Shown here piece after piece: positions 1-8,907 of a DNA stretch of 64,000 nucleotides; position 1 is the first letter of the stretch, and every line of letters begins with the position of its first letter. The DNA is from Ignavibacteriales bacterium (GTDB lineage Bacteria > Bacteroidota > Ignavibacteria > Ignavibacteriales > Ignavibacteriaceae): positions 1,426,001-1,490,000 of the forward strand of contig CP065001.1 of NCBI GenBank assembly GCA_016700155.1. The letters are read 5' to 3'. Made by a program: the position numbers and the translations under genes. Under the pieces are notes generated by a model. It saw nothing but the letters and a program-made list of their open reading frames with translations, was not told where the DNA came from and made no database searches.

Positions 1-270
1 TGAACCTGCGCCGATTATGTTTGCGCCGCCGTATGAAATTCCGAAACTAATATTTGTGAAAACTCCTACTTCCATTTTCGAAACTACAACACCTTCCGGC
101 AGCACATCGGTAGTAATACCGACAAAACCTTTTTCAAGAATTCCTGCGGTCGGCATATCAACAAGTGAGCGATACTCAAACTTTGCAGTCTCACCGGCTG
201 AGCCTTGTGCAAATCCTTTGCATGAAATTAAAACAATGAATAATGAAGGAAGGATTATCAGCTTTTTCAT
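1..270 (-). CDS. Secreted, probable outer-membrane protein (N-terminal part, cut by window edge)
   Basis: The reading frame is open from an ATG at 268-270 to base 1, giving 90 residues with no stop, so the C-terminus lies outside the window. The protein begins with a signal peptide (MKKLIILPSLFIVLISCKGF, cleavage likely after FAQ). The mature part has alternating hydrophobic, Gly-rich strands such as ISFGISYGGANIIGAG, as in outer-membrane beta-barrels. An ISC near the end of the hydrophobic stretch could be read as a lipobox, but the AQ site fits better. It is followed downstream on the same strand by the window edge, and upstream by the 321-728 gene, which is separated by about 50 bases. No specific family is recognised. 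Confidence 0.75.
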   Translation of the reverse strand, partial: MKKLIILPSLFIVLISCKGFAQGSAGETAKFEYRSLVDMPTAGILEKGFVGITTDVLPEGVVVSKMEVGVFTNISFGISYGGANIIGAGS

Positions 271-320
271 AAATCCTCTGTAATGTAAATATGAATTTTC
301 ATCCGCAGCAAAAATACAAA

Positions 321-728
321 TTATTTTTGATGATGTTCATCTATCATCAAAGTTAAATTCGGTTGAACCGGTACTCTTACTTCACTTGGGAGTAGTGCTT
401 TCTCCGGCTTTATAAGTACAACGACCATTCCGGGAGTGTCTTTCGCTTTCAGTTTCAGCATACCTGATTCAGATTTCATATCAACTATATCTACCAATTC
501 TTTTCCTGAAGTGATTTCAAAGGTCGCATTTATTTTTCTGAATGGGGCTTTCATACCAAATCCATTAATCGGATATACTTCAATCAGAACCGTTGATGAA
601 TTATCAGCAAAGAGTTGCTCTGGTGTTACCCTAATTTCAACTTCGTAAATGTTTGTCACATACATCATTACGAAAACAGTTAGTAGTATCAAAACCGGTA
701 CAAGAATGTAGATAATAGTTTTCCTCAT
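321..728 (-). CDS. Small membrane-anchored protein of unknown function
   Basis: This 135-residue protein has an N-terminal hydrophobic helix (residues 5-25) and a periplasmic remainder rich in beta strands. The arrangement resembles a single Ig-like or invasin-type domain (phrases such as VRVTPEQLFADNSSTVLIEVYP), but I recognise no named family. It lies 10 bases downstream of the ATP-grasp gene on the same strand, so the two are probably co-transcribed. It ends in a His-rich tail (DEHHQK). The function is unknown; it may be a signal-anchor protein facing the periplasm. Confidence 0.7.
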   Translation of the reverse strand: MRKTIIYILVPVLILLTVFVMMYVTNIYEVEIRVTPEQLFADNSSTVLIEVYPINGFGMKAPFRKINATFEITSGKELVDIVDMKSESGMLKLKAKDTPGMVVVLIKPEKALLPSEVRVPVQPNLTLMIDEHHQK

Positions 729-738
729 TTAGTGTAAT

Positions 739-1662
739 TTATATTTCATTACTTTGACGTGAGCCCGTTTTCTTTACCGACATCATCAAAGCAGTTACAA
801 TCTTAAAAATTATTTCGTCCGGTACTCCGTCAAAGTGTGATGATTTGAATCTCATATCACATTGATCGTTTACATAATCAATTACAACAAACTTGTTACT
901 GTTTGTCAAAACAATTTCCGTTGAAAAAAAATCCAGTTGACTAATTCCTGCAATTGTTTTTGTAATCGAAATCAGTTTCCTCAGACTTAAGTTTTTGGTT
1001 TCCTCAGGCGTTATGACCTGATAAATATGACTAATATCATCCCACCATACCGGTATTGCCTTACCAAAAGCCCAGAAAGATCTGAACCATGCACGTTTAT
1101 CATTCAGAATTTTGGGTATGATTTTTTCCTGAAGAATATACTTATCACTTTTATGATTGATGCGTTCCTGAAGAACTTCTTTTAGAGATTCAGCACCTGT
1201 AACAACTCCAACACCACCGCCTGTGGTGTTGCAAGGCTTGATTATAAACGGTCGCCCGAGTATTGCGAGATCCTGGACTGATAACAGAATATTTTCCTTG
1301 TGGTTGTACGGAGGGATAATTATAGAATGCGGAACTTCGAGTCCGCTAGTTATAAATTCCAGATGCATACTGGCTTTGTCAATCGAGTGCTGCACATTTT
1401 TATAAGGATTAAAAATTCTTATCTTTTTTTTAGAAAGCAATCGGGCGAGTTCCTCAAATTCTTCAGCAACATCGGATGCACGATCGAGATAAGAGTGGAA
1501 TAATAATTTCCTGGACTTTACCTTTTCAGTTACTTCTTCAATATTGTGATAACGAATGATATATGTAGACAGCCCTTCATTCTGTAATACGTGTTCAATG
1601 AGGCTAACGAAATCCTCATCATATTCCCATACATATGAAATGGCAAGATCGAATATGTCCAT
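739..1662 (-). CDS. ATP-grasp domain protein (RimK/glutathione-synthetase-like ligase)
   Basis: This is a 307-residue cytoplasmic protein. The N-terminal 110 residues look like a pre-ATP-grasp alpha/beta domain (LLFHSYLDRASD). The ATP-grasp part follows, with the nucleotide-binding segment PFIIKPCNTTGGGVGV around residues 138-153 and an acidic, Asn-containing metal-binding stretch VVIDYVNDQCDMR around 258-270. The family joins a carboxylate to an amine or thiol through an acyl-phosphate, but the substrate cannot be read from the sequence. The neighbours, an anchored unknown protein and a putative outer-membrane protein, do not identify a pathway. It starts at ATG 1660-1662, divergent from the TPR lipoprotein gene. 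Confidence 0.75.
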   Translation of the reverse strand: MDIFDLAISYVWEYDEDFVSLIEHVLQNEGLSTYIIRYHNIEEVTEKVKSRKLLFHSYLDRASDVAEEFEELARLLSKKKIRIFNPYKNVQHSIDKASMHLEFITSGLEVPHSIIIPPYNHKENILLSVQDLAILGRPFIIKPCNTTGGGVGVVTGAESLKEVLQERINHKSDKYILQEKIIPKILNDKRAWFRSFWAFGKAIPVWWDDISHIYQVITPEETKNLSLRKLISITKTIAGISQLDFFSTEIVLTNSNKFVVIDYVNDQCDMRFKSSHFDGVPDEIIFKIVTALMMSVKKTGSRQSNEI

Positions 1663-1696
1663 AGTATTTTACAATTTTTACAAAGATATTGTTTGC

Positions 1697-1704
1697 TATA
1701 TTTG
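1697..1704 (+). promoter_or_regulatory. Possible Bacteroidota-type -7 promoter element
   Basis: TATATTTG matches the TAnnTTTG -7 consensus used by the primary sigma factor of Bacteroidota, about 70 bases before the TPR lipoprotein start in the divergent gap. The upstream T-rich element at about -33 is poor, so this is tentative. Confidence 0.3.
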
Positions 1705-1776
1705 CAAGCAAGAAATCAAAATGAATAAACATTCAGATATTAATTTAATCAATGACTTAAGTAAGTTCAGGATATT

Positions 1777-3585
1777 ATGTACAGAACTCTGATTTTAATA
1801 TTGGCACTTTTTATCGCGGGTTGTGCCTCGGAAAGTAAAATAGGTAAAAGTGAAGATACCGGATCAAATGAAAAGGTTATTTCCGCAGGCGACTCAAAGA
1901 AAAAAGCTCTGGAACATTTTATTGCCGGTTCTACTGCTGAAACTAAAGGTGATTATGCAACCGCAATTCTAGAATTTCAGGATGCACTACGCTTGGATCC
2001 TGATGCTGGCATTCATTACGCTCTTGCAAAAAATTATTTATACCTGAACAGATTGCCGCTTGCTCTTCAGCATTCCAAAAAATCAGTTGAAATGGATTCA
2101 ACCCCAGTTGAGTATTATGAATTACTTGCGGATATTTTCTCAGTAACAAGACAATATGATTCTGCGGCAGTAGTACTTGAAAAATTAATTAGTAAAGATT
2201 CGTTAAGATTCAATTCTTATTACAAGCTTGCACGCATTTATGAAACTTCAAAACCATTGCAGGCAATAACAATCTATGAAAGACTTTCTGCTATTGTTGG
2301 ACCCGAGTGGAGTATCCTTGTCCGTGTTGCAGAACTTTATGAACAGCTTGGCAGGAATGAAGATGCTATAAGAACTATTGAAGAATTGTTGGAAATTGAT
2401 CCTGCAAATATCCCGCTTCAAAAACTACTTTCTGAGTTGTACCAAAGAGTTAAACGCTATGATGAAGCCATCGCGGTAATTGAAGAAATTCTTGAATTAA
2501 CTCCTGATGATCTGGATGCCCGTGAAAGAAAAGCACAAATATTTATTGAGCAGGGTAATTGGAATGCAGCAGCGGATGAATATTCTTATTTCCTTAGTAA
2601 CAAAGATATTCCACTCGAATCAAAAATAAGGATTGGTTCGGCTTACTTTGCACGTTCGCTTAATGACAGCACATTAACACCCACAACCAAAAAGTTTTTT
2701 GAAACGATTGATAAAGATACAACCGACTGGCAGGTGAAAATGTTTCTCGGTGCCATTGCCATAAACGAAAAAAATGATTCCAGCGCAATCAAATATTTTG
2801 AAGAAGTTACACAACTTGCTAACTGGAATGTTGAAGGATGGATAAGACTTGGCGGACTTTATTTTGATAACGGAAAATATAAAGAAGCCGCAAAGTTAAT
2901 GCACGAAGCAATTCTTCAATTTCCTGATGAGTTTGCAATCAACTTAATATTGGGATTATCACTGGCTCAGGATAATCAGCACGAGCAGGCACTTGAACAT
3001 CTTAAAAAATCTGTTGATCTGAACCCGCAGGATTTGAATGCTCTCTCAGCTTATGCTTACACATTAAGCCAGCTTAAACAAAATGAAGATGCTATAAGTT
3101 ATCTTAAAAAAGCACTGTTAATCAGTCCGGATGATGTAAACATATTAGGTACACTGGGCTTGATATACAATTCACTTGAGATGTGGAATGAGTGTGACAG
3201 CACTTACTCAAGAGCGCTTGAAATAGATTCTATGAACGCGTTGGTAAATAACAATTATGCATATTCACTTTCAGAAAGAGGAGTGAATCTTGAAGCTGCA
3301 TTAAGTATGGTCAAGATCTCAATCGAAGCTGAACCAGACAACACTTCTTACCTTGATACTATAGGCTGGGTTTACTATAAACTTGGAAATTACGAACAGG
3401 CAAAACATTATCTTGAAAAAGCTATTGAAATAGGAGGTGAAAGACCTGTGATGCTCGATCATCTCGGAGATGTTCTGTTCAAGATGGGACAGCGCGAATA
3501 CGCTTTGGAACTATGGCAGAAGGCTTATGATCTTGATACAAGTAACCAGGAAATCAAAACAAAAATTGAAAAAGGTGAAATTTGA
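1777..3585 (+). CDS. TPR-repeat lipoprotein
   Basis: This 602-residue protein has a lipoprotein signal peptide (lipobox IAGC, lipidated Cys at residue 16), a short polar linker and then at least ten tetratricopeptide repeats covering about residues 45-595. TPR hallmarks (Gly/Ala at position 8, Pro at 32) recur in phrases such as GDYATAILEFQDALRLDPD and GNYEQAKHYLEKAIE. It is a protein-binding scaffold on an outer or inner membrane. It is the first gene of an operon with the DUF4292 lipoprotein (overlapping by 4 bases) and the EnvC-like protein, a gene trio that I associate with Bacteroidota envelopes. A role in assembling an envelope complex is an inference. Confidence 0.88.
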   Translation: MYRTLILILALFIAGCASESKIGKSEDTGSNEKVISAGDSKKKALEHFIAGSTAETKGDYATAILEFQDALRLDPDAGIHYALAKNYLYLNRLPLALQHSKKSVEMDSTPVEYYELLADIFSVTRQYDSAAVVLEKLISKDSLRFNSYYKLARIYETSKPLQAITIYERLSAIVGPEWSILVRVAELYEQLGRNEDAIRTIEELLEIDPANIPLQKLLSELYQRVKRYDEAIAVIEEILELTPDDLDARERKAQIFIEQGNWNAAADEYSYFLSNKDIPLESKIRIGSAYFARSLNDSTLTPTTKKFFETIDKDTTDWQVKMFLGAIAINEKNDSSAIKYFEEVTQLANWNVEGWIRLGGLYFDNGKYKEAAKLMHEAILQFPDEFAINLILGLSLAQDNQHEQALEHLKKSVDLNPQDLNALSAYAYTLSQLKQNEDAISYLKKALLISPDDVNILGTLGLIYNSLEMWNECDSTYSRALEIDSMNALVNNNYAYSLSERGVNLEAALSMVKISIEAEPDNTSYLDTIGWVYYKLGNYEQAKHYLEKAIEIGGERPVMLDHLGDVLFKMGQREYALELWQKAYDLDTSNQEIKTKIEKGEI

Positions 3586-4367
3586 AAAAGTACTTTGTAA
3601 TTCTTATTGCTTTACTCAACACAATAATTTTATTTGATGGATGTGTTCCTTCAAAACCAACTGAGGAAGTTGAGATTCTTTCATCTGAAAGATTAATCAA
3701 TAAACTTGAAGTGAACAGAAGACGTATAAAAAATTTTGAAGGTACCGGTACCTTGACGGTTAAATCGAACCAGTTAGATAACCCAGCTTCATTTCGTGTG
3801 GTACTTCAAAAGCCTGATTCAATCTATCTTTCTATAATGGGTCCGTTCGGGATTGAACTCGCTCAGGCATTAGTGACAAATGATAATTTTATCTTTTATG
3901 ATGTACTTCAGAATACATCCTATGAAGGCAAACCTGATGATGACGTGTTGAGAACCATATTTAAAATTAATCTTGGCTTTAATGAATTGATGGACTCTTT
4001 CATCGGTTCAGTTAATCTGACAGAAAATCTTTATAAAAATCCGGACGATTATGAAGTTGTATATGATAAGTACCTGCTTACCTATGTCGACAGGGAAAGA
4101 GAGAAGGTGAGTAAGTATGAAGTTGATGTGAGGGAACTCGCTATCACAAACTACAAAATAACTGATCTTAAGGGTGAAGTATTATTAGAGGGTCAATATT
4201 CCAAATTCAATACTCTCGAAACAGTAGCTATTCCATATCATATTATCGTTCAGAATAAAACAGAAAACCAGCGCGTTACTATCGATTATAAAAATGTCAG
4301 AACTAACGGGAATGATATCTATATTGATTTCAAACTACCCGGTGATGTGACAAGGATTAAATGGTAA
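3582..4367 (+). CDS. DUF4292-type (LolB/LolA-like) lipoprotein
   Basis: This 261-residue predicted lipoprotein (weak lipobox LFDGC, Cys 21) contains the DUF4292 pattern: an N-terminal strand region (NFEGTGTLTVKSN), then the VVLQKPDSIYLSIMGPFGIELAQALV segment, and a half-barrel body. The fold resembles the LolA/LolB lipoprotein carriers, so lipid or lipoprotein handling at the outer membrane is a reasonable inference. The start is TTG at 3582, overlapping the TGA of the TPR gene (TTGA), which implies translational coupling. Its stop in turn overlaps the ATG of the EnvC-like gene. Confidence 0.82.
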   Translation: MKKYFVILIALLNTIILFDGCVPSKPTEEVEILSSERLINKLEVNRRRIKNFEGTGTLTVKSNQLDNPASFRVVLQKPDSIYLSIMGPFGIELAQALVTNDNFIFYDVLQNTSYEGKPDDDVLRTIFKINLGFNELMDSFIGSVNLTENLYKNPDDYEVVYDKYLLTYVDREREKVSKYEVDVRELAITNYKITDLKGEVLLEGQYSKFNTLETVAIPYHIIVQNKTENQRVTIDYKNVRTNGNDIYIDFKLPGDVTRIKW

Positions 4368-5620
4368 TAAGAATTAAATATATTCTCCCGGTTTTACTCC
4401 CTGCGCTGTTTATCATCTATTCACAGGAAGAGATAAAAGAAAAACAGGATGAACTTTCCGATATTAAAAATGAGATTGTTCAGCTTGAAAATGAATTGAA
4501 ACAAAAAAATAAAAAAGAAAAAGAGTCTTACACTGTTCTTGAGAAATACAACCGCCAGAGTTTTCTAATTAACAAAGTAATTTCCCAATTGAGAAGTGAA
4601 GAACAACTCAAATCATCGCAGATATATTTTACTGAATCTGAAATCGACAGCCTGACTGATGCAATTAAAAGACTTCAGGAAAACTATTCACATTATGTCG
4701 TTTCAGTTTATAAATACGGACAGCCGAATGAATTACTAAGCCTGATTGATGCTGAATCCTTTAACCAGGCTTTACTCAGATTGAAATACCTTCGCGAATT
4801 TTCAAAACGGCGCCAGAATGATTTAACAAATTTTAACGAGAGCAAAGAACAATTAATCGCAGCTAAAGCAAAACTTGAACAGGAGAAAAGAGAAAAGACG
4901 GAACTGGTTTCAAAGAAAGTTGATGAAGAAAAGAATCTATCCGCTAAGCTTACAGAGCGAAAAAAAATTCTTGCAGCTATCAGGACAGACAAGAATGAAT
5001 TGAAAAAAGAGATAGAAGCTAAAAAACAGGCAGAAGTAAAAATTAAAAATCTTATCACCAAACTGATAGAAGATGCCGAACGTAGAAAACGGGAAGAGCA
5101 AAGACTTCTGGCAGAAAAAAATAAAAACCTAAAACCCGGCGATAAAAAAGAAACAAATATTAAAAACGAAAATGATTCATCATCCGATTTTAATATTGAT
5201 ACAAAGGGGCTTTCATCTTTTGCAGCATTAAGAGGTAAACTGAACTGGCCGATAATGAACGGAAAAGTTTTCAGAAAGTTTGGTGAAAGCCGGAACCAAA
5301 AACTTAATACAGTTACTCTCAACTATGGGATCGACATTAAAGCATCTACCGATCTGAATGTAAAGGCAGTTGCGGAAGGTGTTGTTTCAGCCATTGACTG
5401 GATTCCGGGTTACGGAAGTGTTATAATCATCACGCATAAGGATGAGTTCAGGACAGTTTACAGCCACCTCTCAGAAATTTTTGTCAATGAGGGTGACAAA
5501 GTAAAACAGGGTACTTTAATTGCAAAAGTTGGTGAGAGTTTGGACGGAAATGTATTGCATTTCGAAATCTGGAATTCACGGGTTTATCAGAATCCGGAAA
5601 CGTGGCTTGCAAGAAAATAA
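4361..5620 (+). CDS. EnvC-like coiled-coil LytM/M23 protein, probably catalytically inactive
   Basis: This 419-residue exported protein has a hydrophobic signal (residues 1-20), long coiled coils (about 22-130 and 160-255, Lys/Glu/Gln-rich) and a C-terminal LytM/peptidase M23 domain (about 290-419). This is the EnvC/NlpD architecture, which activates cell-wall amidases at the division site. The zinc-site HxxxD is replaced by NYGID (Asn 321, Asp 325), and the first His of the HxH motif is Val 398 (VLH, His 400 kept); His 369 (YSHL) remains. With a ligand missing it is more likely an amidase activator than a hydrolase. It overlaps the DUF4292 gene by 7 bases. Confidence 0.85.
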   Translation: MVIRIKYILPVLLPALFIIYSQEEIKEKQDELSDIKNEIVQLENELKQKNKKEKESYTVLEKYNRQSFLINKVISQLRSEEQLKSSQIYFTESEIDSLTDAIKRLQENYSHYVVSVYKYGQPNELLSLIDAESFNQALLRLKYLREFSKRRQNDLTNFNESKEQLIAAKAKLEQEKREKTELVSKKVDEEKNLSAKLTERKKILAAIRTDKNELKKEIEAKKQAEVKIKNLITKLIEDAERRKREEQRLLAEKNKNLKPGDKKETNIKNENDSSSDFNIDTKGLSSFAALRGKLNWPIMNGKVFRKFGESRNQKLNTVTLNYGIDIKASTDLNVKAVAEGVVSAIDWIPGYGSVIIITHKDEFRTVYSHLSEIFVNEGDKVKQGTLIAKVGESLDGNVLHFEIWNSRVYQNPETWLARK

Positions 5621-5635
5621 TCTTCTGATAAAATA

Positions 5636-6904
5636 TTGAAGAACCCGTTTAAAAATAGGGAAGGGGAAAAGAAAAATTTAATAAAGAATTTTTCTTCACT
5701 GACACTTCTGCAGATATCAAACTATCTTATCCCTATGGTCACATTGCCGTATATTGTAAGAGTTCTTGGTCCGGAAAAATTTGGACTCGTTAATTTTGCT
5801 ACAGCGTTTTCGGCTTACTTCGCACTAATTACTGATTATGGATTTACACTTTCCGCTACTAAAGATATTTCAGTTAACAGAAATGATAAAGCAAAGCTTA
5901 ATGAGATATATTCTTCTGTGCTTGGTGTAAAAATTTATTTGTTCCTGCTTTCGGCAATCTTTTTCCTTGTTATCCTTCTTACGTTTGAAATATTTTATAA
6001 AGATCTATTACTCTACATCCTTGCTTTTGCTACAGTTATTGGCTCAACATTTTTTCCTGTTTGGTTTTTCCAGGGCATTGAAAAAATGAAATATATATTA
6101 TTCATTAATATTTCAGTAAGAGCATTGTTTACAGGTTTGATATTCGTTCTAATCAGATCAGAAAATGACTATATGATGCTTACCGCAATAAACTCATCAA
6201 CTCAAATTGTAATCGCGGTGGTCGGATTATTTATAGTGCACAGAACTTTTTCAGTCAAATTCAGTTTCCCATCTTACTCCGAAATGAAATACCAATTAAA
6301 AAGCGGCTGGAGTATTTTCTTATCGCAGGTTTCAATTAACTTATACACAACTTCAAATGCATTTATACTTGGATTGTTTACCAACAATACTGTAGTTGGA
6401 TATTATACCGCTGCTGACAAAATCCGATCTGCACTTCAGGCAATGATGAACCCGTTATTGCAAACTGTATTCCCTTACGTCAATCATCTATTATCCGTTT
6501 CACAGGAAGCCTTCATCAACTTCAATAAAAAAATACTCCGCATCGCACTTGTCGGCGGAATTTCAATTTCATTGACCCTGTTTTTTTTCGCCGGTCAACT
6601 GGTGGATATAATTTTGGGTGAAGGTTACAATCAATCTGTACTTGTACTTAAGATTATTGCATGGCTGCCATTCCTGATTACATTCAGTAATGTTACCGGT
6701 GTGCAGACAATGCTACCTTTGAAACGAGAAAAAGCATTTGCTGTTATTCTGTTAGTTGCGGGAATATTGAATGTGATGGTTTCTTTTATTCTGGTTCCGG
6801 TTTATTTTGAAGTTGGAACATCGGTTTCTGTCGTGATAACCGAAACTTTTGTCACAGCATCTTTCTTATTCTATTTGATCAAAAGAAAAATCAAGATTAT
6901 ATGA
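5636..6904 (+). CDS. Wzx-type polysaccharide flippase
   Basis: This 422-residue polytopic membrane protein has about 12 hydrophobic helices and opens with the typical RfbX/Wzx N-terminus (SLTLLQISNYLIPMVTLPYI, then VLGPEKFGLVNFA). Members flip undecaprenyl-linked glycan repeat units across the inner membrane. The TTG start at 5636, 15 bases after the EnvC-like gene, begins a run of glycan genes whose coding regions overlap or nearly touch. The next gene, glf, overlaps it by 4 bases (ATGA), so they are translationally coupled. The substrate probably contains galactofuranose, judging from the neighbours. Confidence 0.9.
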   Translation: MKNPFKNREGEKKNLIKNFSSLTLLQISNYLIPMVTLPYIVRVLGPEKFGLVNFATAFSAYFALITDYGFTLSATKDISVNRNDKAKLNEIYSSVLGVKIYLFLLSAIFFLVILLTFEIFYKDLLLYILAFATVIGSTFFPVWFFQGIEKMKYILFINISVRALFTGLIFVLIRSENDYMMLTAINSSTQIVIAVVGLFIVHRTFSVKFSFPSYSEMKYQLKSGWSIFLSQVSINLYTTSNAFILGLFTNNTVVGYYTAADKIRSALQAMMNPLLQTVFPYVNHLLSVSQEAFINFNKKILRIALVGGISISLTLFFFAGQLVDIILGEGYNQSVLVLKIIAWLPFLITFSNVTGVQTMLPLKREKAFAVILLVAGILNVMVSFILVPVYFEVGTSVSVVITETFVTASFLFYLIKRKIKII

Positions 6905-8001
6905 ATTGCGATTATCTTATAGTAGGCGCGGGTTTTGCCGGATCGGTATTAGCTGAAAGGATCGCATCGCAGCTTGACAAAAAAGTAATCATCGTGGAAA
7001 AACGTAACCATATCGGCGGTAACGCGTTTGATGAATATGATGAATATGGTATTCTTGTTCATAGATACGGTCCTCATCTTTTTCACACCAACAGCAAAGA
7101 AGTTTTTGATTACCTCTCTCAGTTCACTGAGTGGCGAAAATACGAACACATGGTCCTGGCAAGAACAGGAAATGAGTTTTATCCGATACCAATAAACAGA
7201 ATTACAATAAATAAGTTTTATGAATTGAATCTGAAAAATGAAACTGAAACTGAAGGATTCTTTAGCAGGATTAAAGAGAGCAGGTTTCCCATAAAAAATT
7301 CTGAAGACATTATAGTGAACCAGGTCGGACAGGAATTGTTTGAAAAATTTTTTAAACATTACACATTCAAACAATGGAATTTGTATCCGGAGGATTTATC
7401 ACCGACAGTATGCGGAAGAATACCTGTTAGAACTAATGACGATTGCAGATATTTCACTGACAAGTTTCAGTTTATGCCGCTTGAGGGTTATACAAAAATG
7501 TTTGAAAGGATGCTTGCTCACAAAAACATTGAGGTTGTTCTTAATACAGATTACAAATCCATTCTTGATTCAATTCACTTTAATAAAATGATCTATACCG
7601 GACCCGCTGATTATTTTTTCAATTATGAATTCGGAAAGCTGCCTTACAGATCGATCAGGTTTGAATATGAAAATCACAAAACCGGTTCATTCCAGCCTGT
7701 CGCGCAGGTTAACTATGTAGACGCACAGCCGCCATACACAAGAGTTGTTGAGCATAACAAATTGAGTGGTCAAACGACTGAATCTACAACTGTCTCGTTT
7801 GAATTTCCCACGGCTGACGGCGATCCTTATTACCCGGTTCCGACGAACAGTAACAGGGAAGTTTATAAAAGAATTAAGGTTGAAGTTGATAAACTTACAA
7901 ACGTAATTTTTATCGGCAGGCTTGCTGAATATCAATACTTCAATATGGACCAGGTTGTCGCTGCAGCTTTGAACAAATTCATAGAAATATCGAAACAATG
8001 A
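6901..8001 (+). CDS. glf: UDP-galactopyranose mutase
   Basis: This 366-residue FAD enzyme converts UDP-galactopyranose to UDP-galactofuranose in the cytoplasm. The N-terminal dinucleotide-binding motif is clear (YLIVGAGFAGSVLAER), followed by EKRNHIGGNAFD and RYGPHLFHT, the signature of UGM. Length and order of motifs are normal for bacterial Glf. It sits between the flippase and a GT2 transferase, overlapping both by 4 bases, so this cluster very likely builds a galactofuranose-containing surface glycan. Confidence 0.95.
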   Translation: MNCDYLIVGAGFAGSVLAERIASQLDKKVIIVEKRNHIGGNAFDEYDEYGILVHRYGPHLFHTNSKEVFDYLSQFTEWRKYEHMVLARTGNEFYPIPINRITINKFYELNLKNETETEGFFSRIKESRFPIKNSEDIIVNQVGQELFEKFFKHYTFKQWNLYPEDLSPTVCGRIPVRTNDDCRYFTDKFQFMPLEGYTKMFERMLAHKNIEVVLNTDYKSILDSIHFNKMIYTGPADYFFNYEFGKLPYRSIRFEYENHKTGSFQPVAQVNYVDAQPPYTRVVEHNKLSGQTTESTTVSFEFPTADGDPYYPVPTNSNREVYKRIKVEVDKLTNVIFIGRLAEYQYFNMDQVVAAALNKFIEISKQ

Positions 8002-8906
8002 AAAAAAAAGTTGCCGCTGTTGTTGTAACATTTAATAGACTTGAACTGCTTAAAGAATGTATCTCAAGCATTCGAAAACAAACATATGCAGTAAATGAAA
8101 TTATAGTTGTAAATAATTCAAGTACAGATGGAACAAATGAATGGTTAACTACCCAAAACGACTTAACTGTAATAACACAGGAAAACAGCGGCAGTGCCGG
8201 CGGACAATTTACCGGAATCAAAACTGCTTATGAAAATGGGAATGAATTTGTTTGGTGTATTGATACAGATATTGTCTTTGAAAGTGACGCTCTGGAAAAG
8301 ATGTTTGGCAGTGATCTCACTGAAGAAGTAAGTACAGGATTCATCAGTAGTACAATTTATTTTACCGATGGAAATCTTGCTTACCCGAACATTCCCGAAC
8401 TCGTTGAACCTTACAGTTTATTGAATTCGATAACTTCGGAAAAACCGGTACCGGTTCTTTCAGCATCATTCGGCTCTTTGCTTATCCGGAAGGATGTGAT
8501 AAAAAAAGCTGGTTATCCTTGCAGAGATTTTTTTATCTGGGGTGATGATGCAGAGTACACTTTGAGGATAATAAAACAAGGCTACAAAGGGTTTATGATT
8601 GTTAACAGCAAGGCAACCCATTACTGCGGTACAAACAATCCAAAACCATATCTCAATCTTAAAACTTCGGACATCAAGTTTCAGTTTGGTGTTAGAAATA
8701 TGGTTTGTGTTGCAATACTCCGGAATAGTATTACTCATTCTTCAAGGTTAAGAGGTTATTTAAGCGGATTGTTATTTGTCATCAGATTATACAGAGACCA
8801 ATTATTTCACTCAGGAAAACCTTCACTGAAATACCTTTACAATTTTCTGATTCTTTATTTGAAAGGAATTTTTTTCAAACCCAAGATAGAATTCCCTGAG
8901 AAATAA
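7998..8906 (+). CDS. Family 2 glycosyltransferase, likely galactofuranosyltransferase
   Basis: This 302-residue GT-A fold protein has an N-terminal nucleotide-sugar site (VVVTFNRLELLKECI, NNSSTDGT), a DxD metal motif in WCIDTDIVFES and the acceptor/base segment FIWGDDAEYTLR (WGDDxE), a pattern shared with GlfT-like enzymes. A basic, hydrophobic C-terminus suggests peripheral membrane association. It overlaps glf by 4 bases, which supports UDP-Galf as donor, though the linkage cannot be predicted. Confidence 0.85.
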   Translation: MKKKVAAVVVTFNRLELLKECISSIRKQTYAVNEIIVVNNSSTDGTNEWLTTQNDLTVITQENSGSAGGQFTGIKTAYENGNEFVWCIDTDIVFESDALEKMFGSDLTEEVSTGFISSTIYFTDGNLAYPNIPELVEPYSLLNSITSEKPVPVLSASFGSLLIRKDVIKKAGYPCRDFFIWGDDAEYTLRIIKQGYKGFMIVNSKATHYCGTNNPKPYLNLKTSDIKFQFGVRNMVCVAILRNSITHSSRLRGYLSGLLFVIRLYRDQLFHSGKPSLKYLYNFLILYLKGIFFKPKIEFPEK

Positions 8907-8907
8907 A

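Noticed and set aside
17..283. Plus-strand 88-residue frame at the left edge
   Set aside because: The opposite strand (1-270) encodes a signal peptide and barrel-like strands, which is far more protein-like.
4708..5322. Long minus-strand frame (204 residues) inside the EnvC-like gene
   Set aside because: It is a mirror of Lys/Glu-rich coiled-coil codons, giving only Phe/Ser/Leu-rich sequence without an SD or domain.
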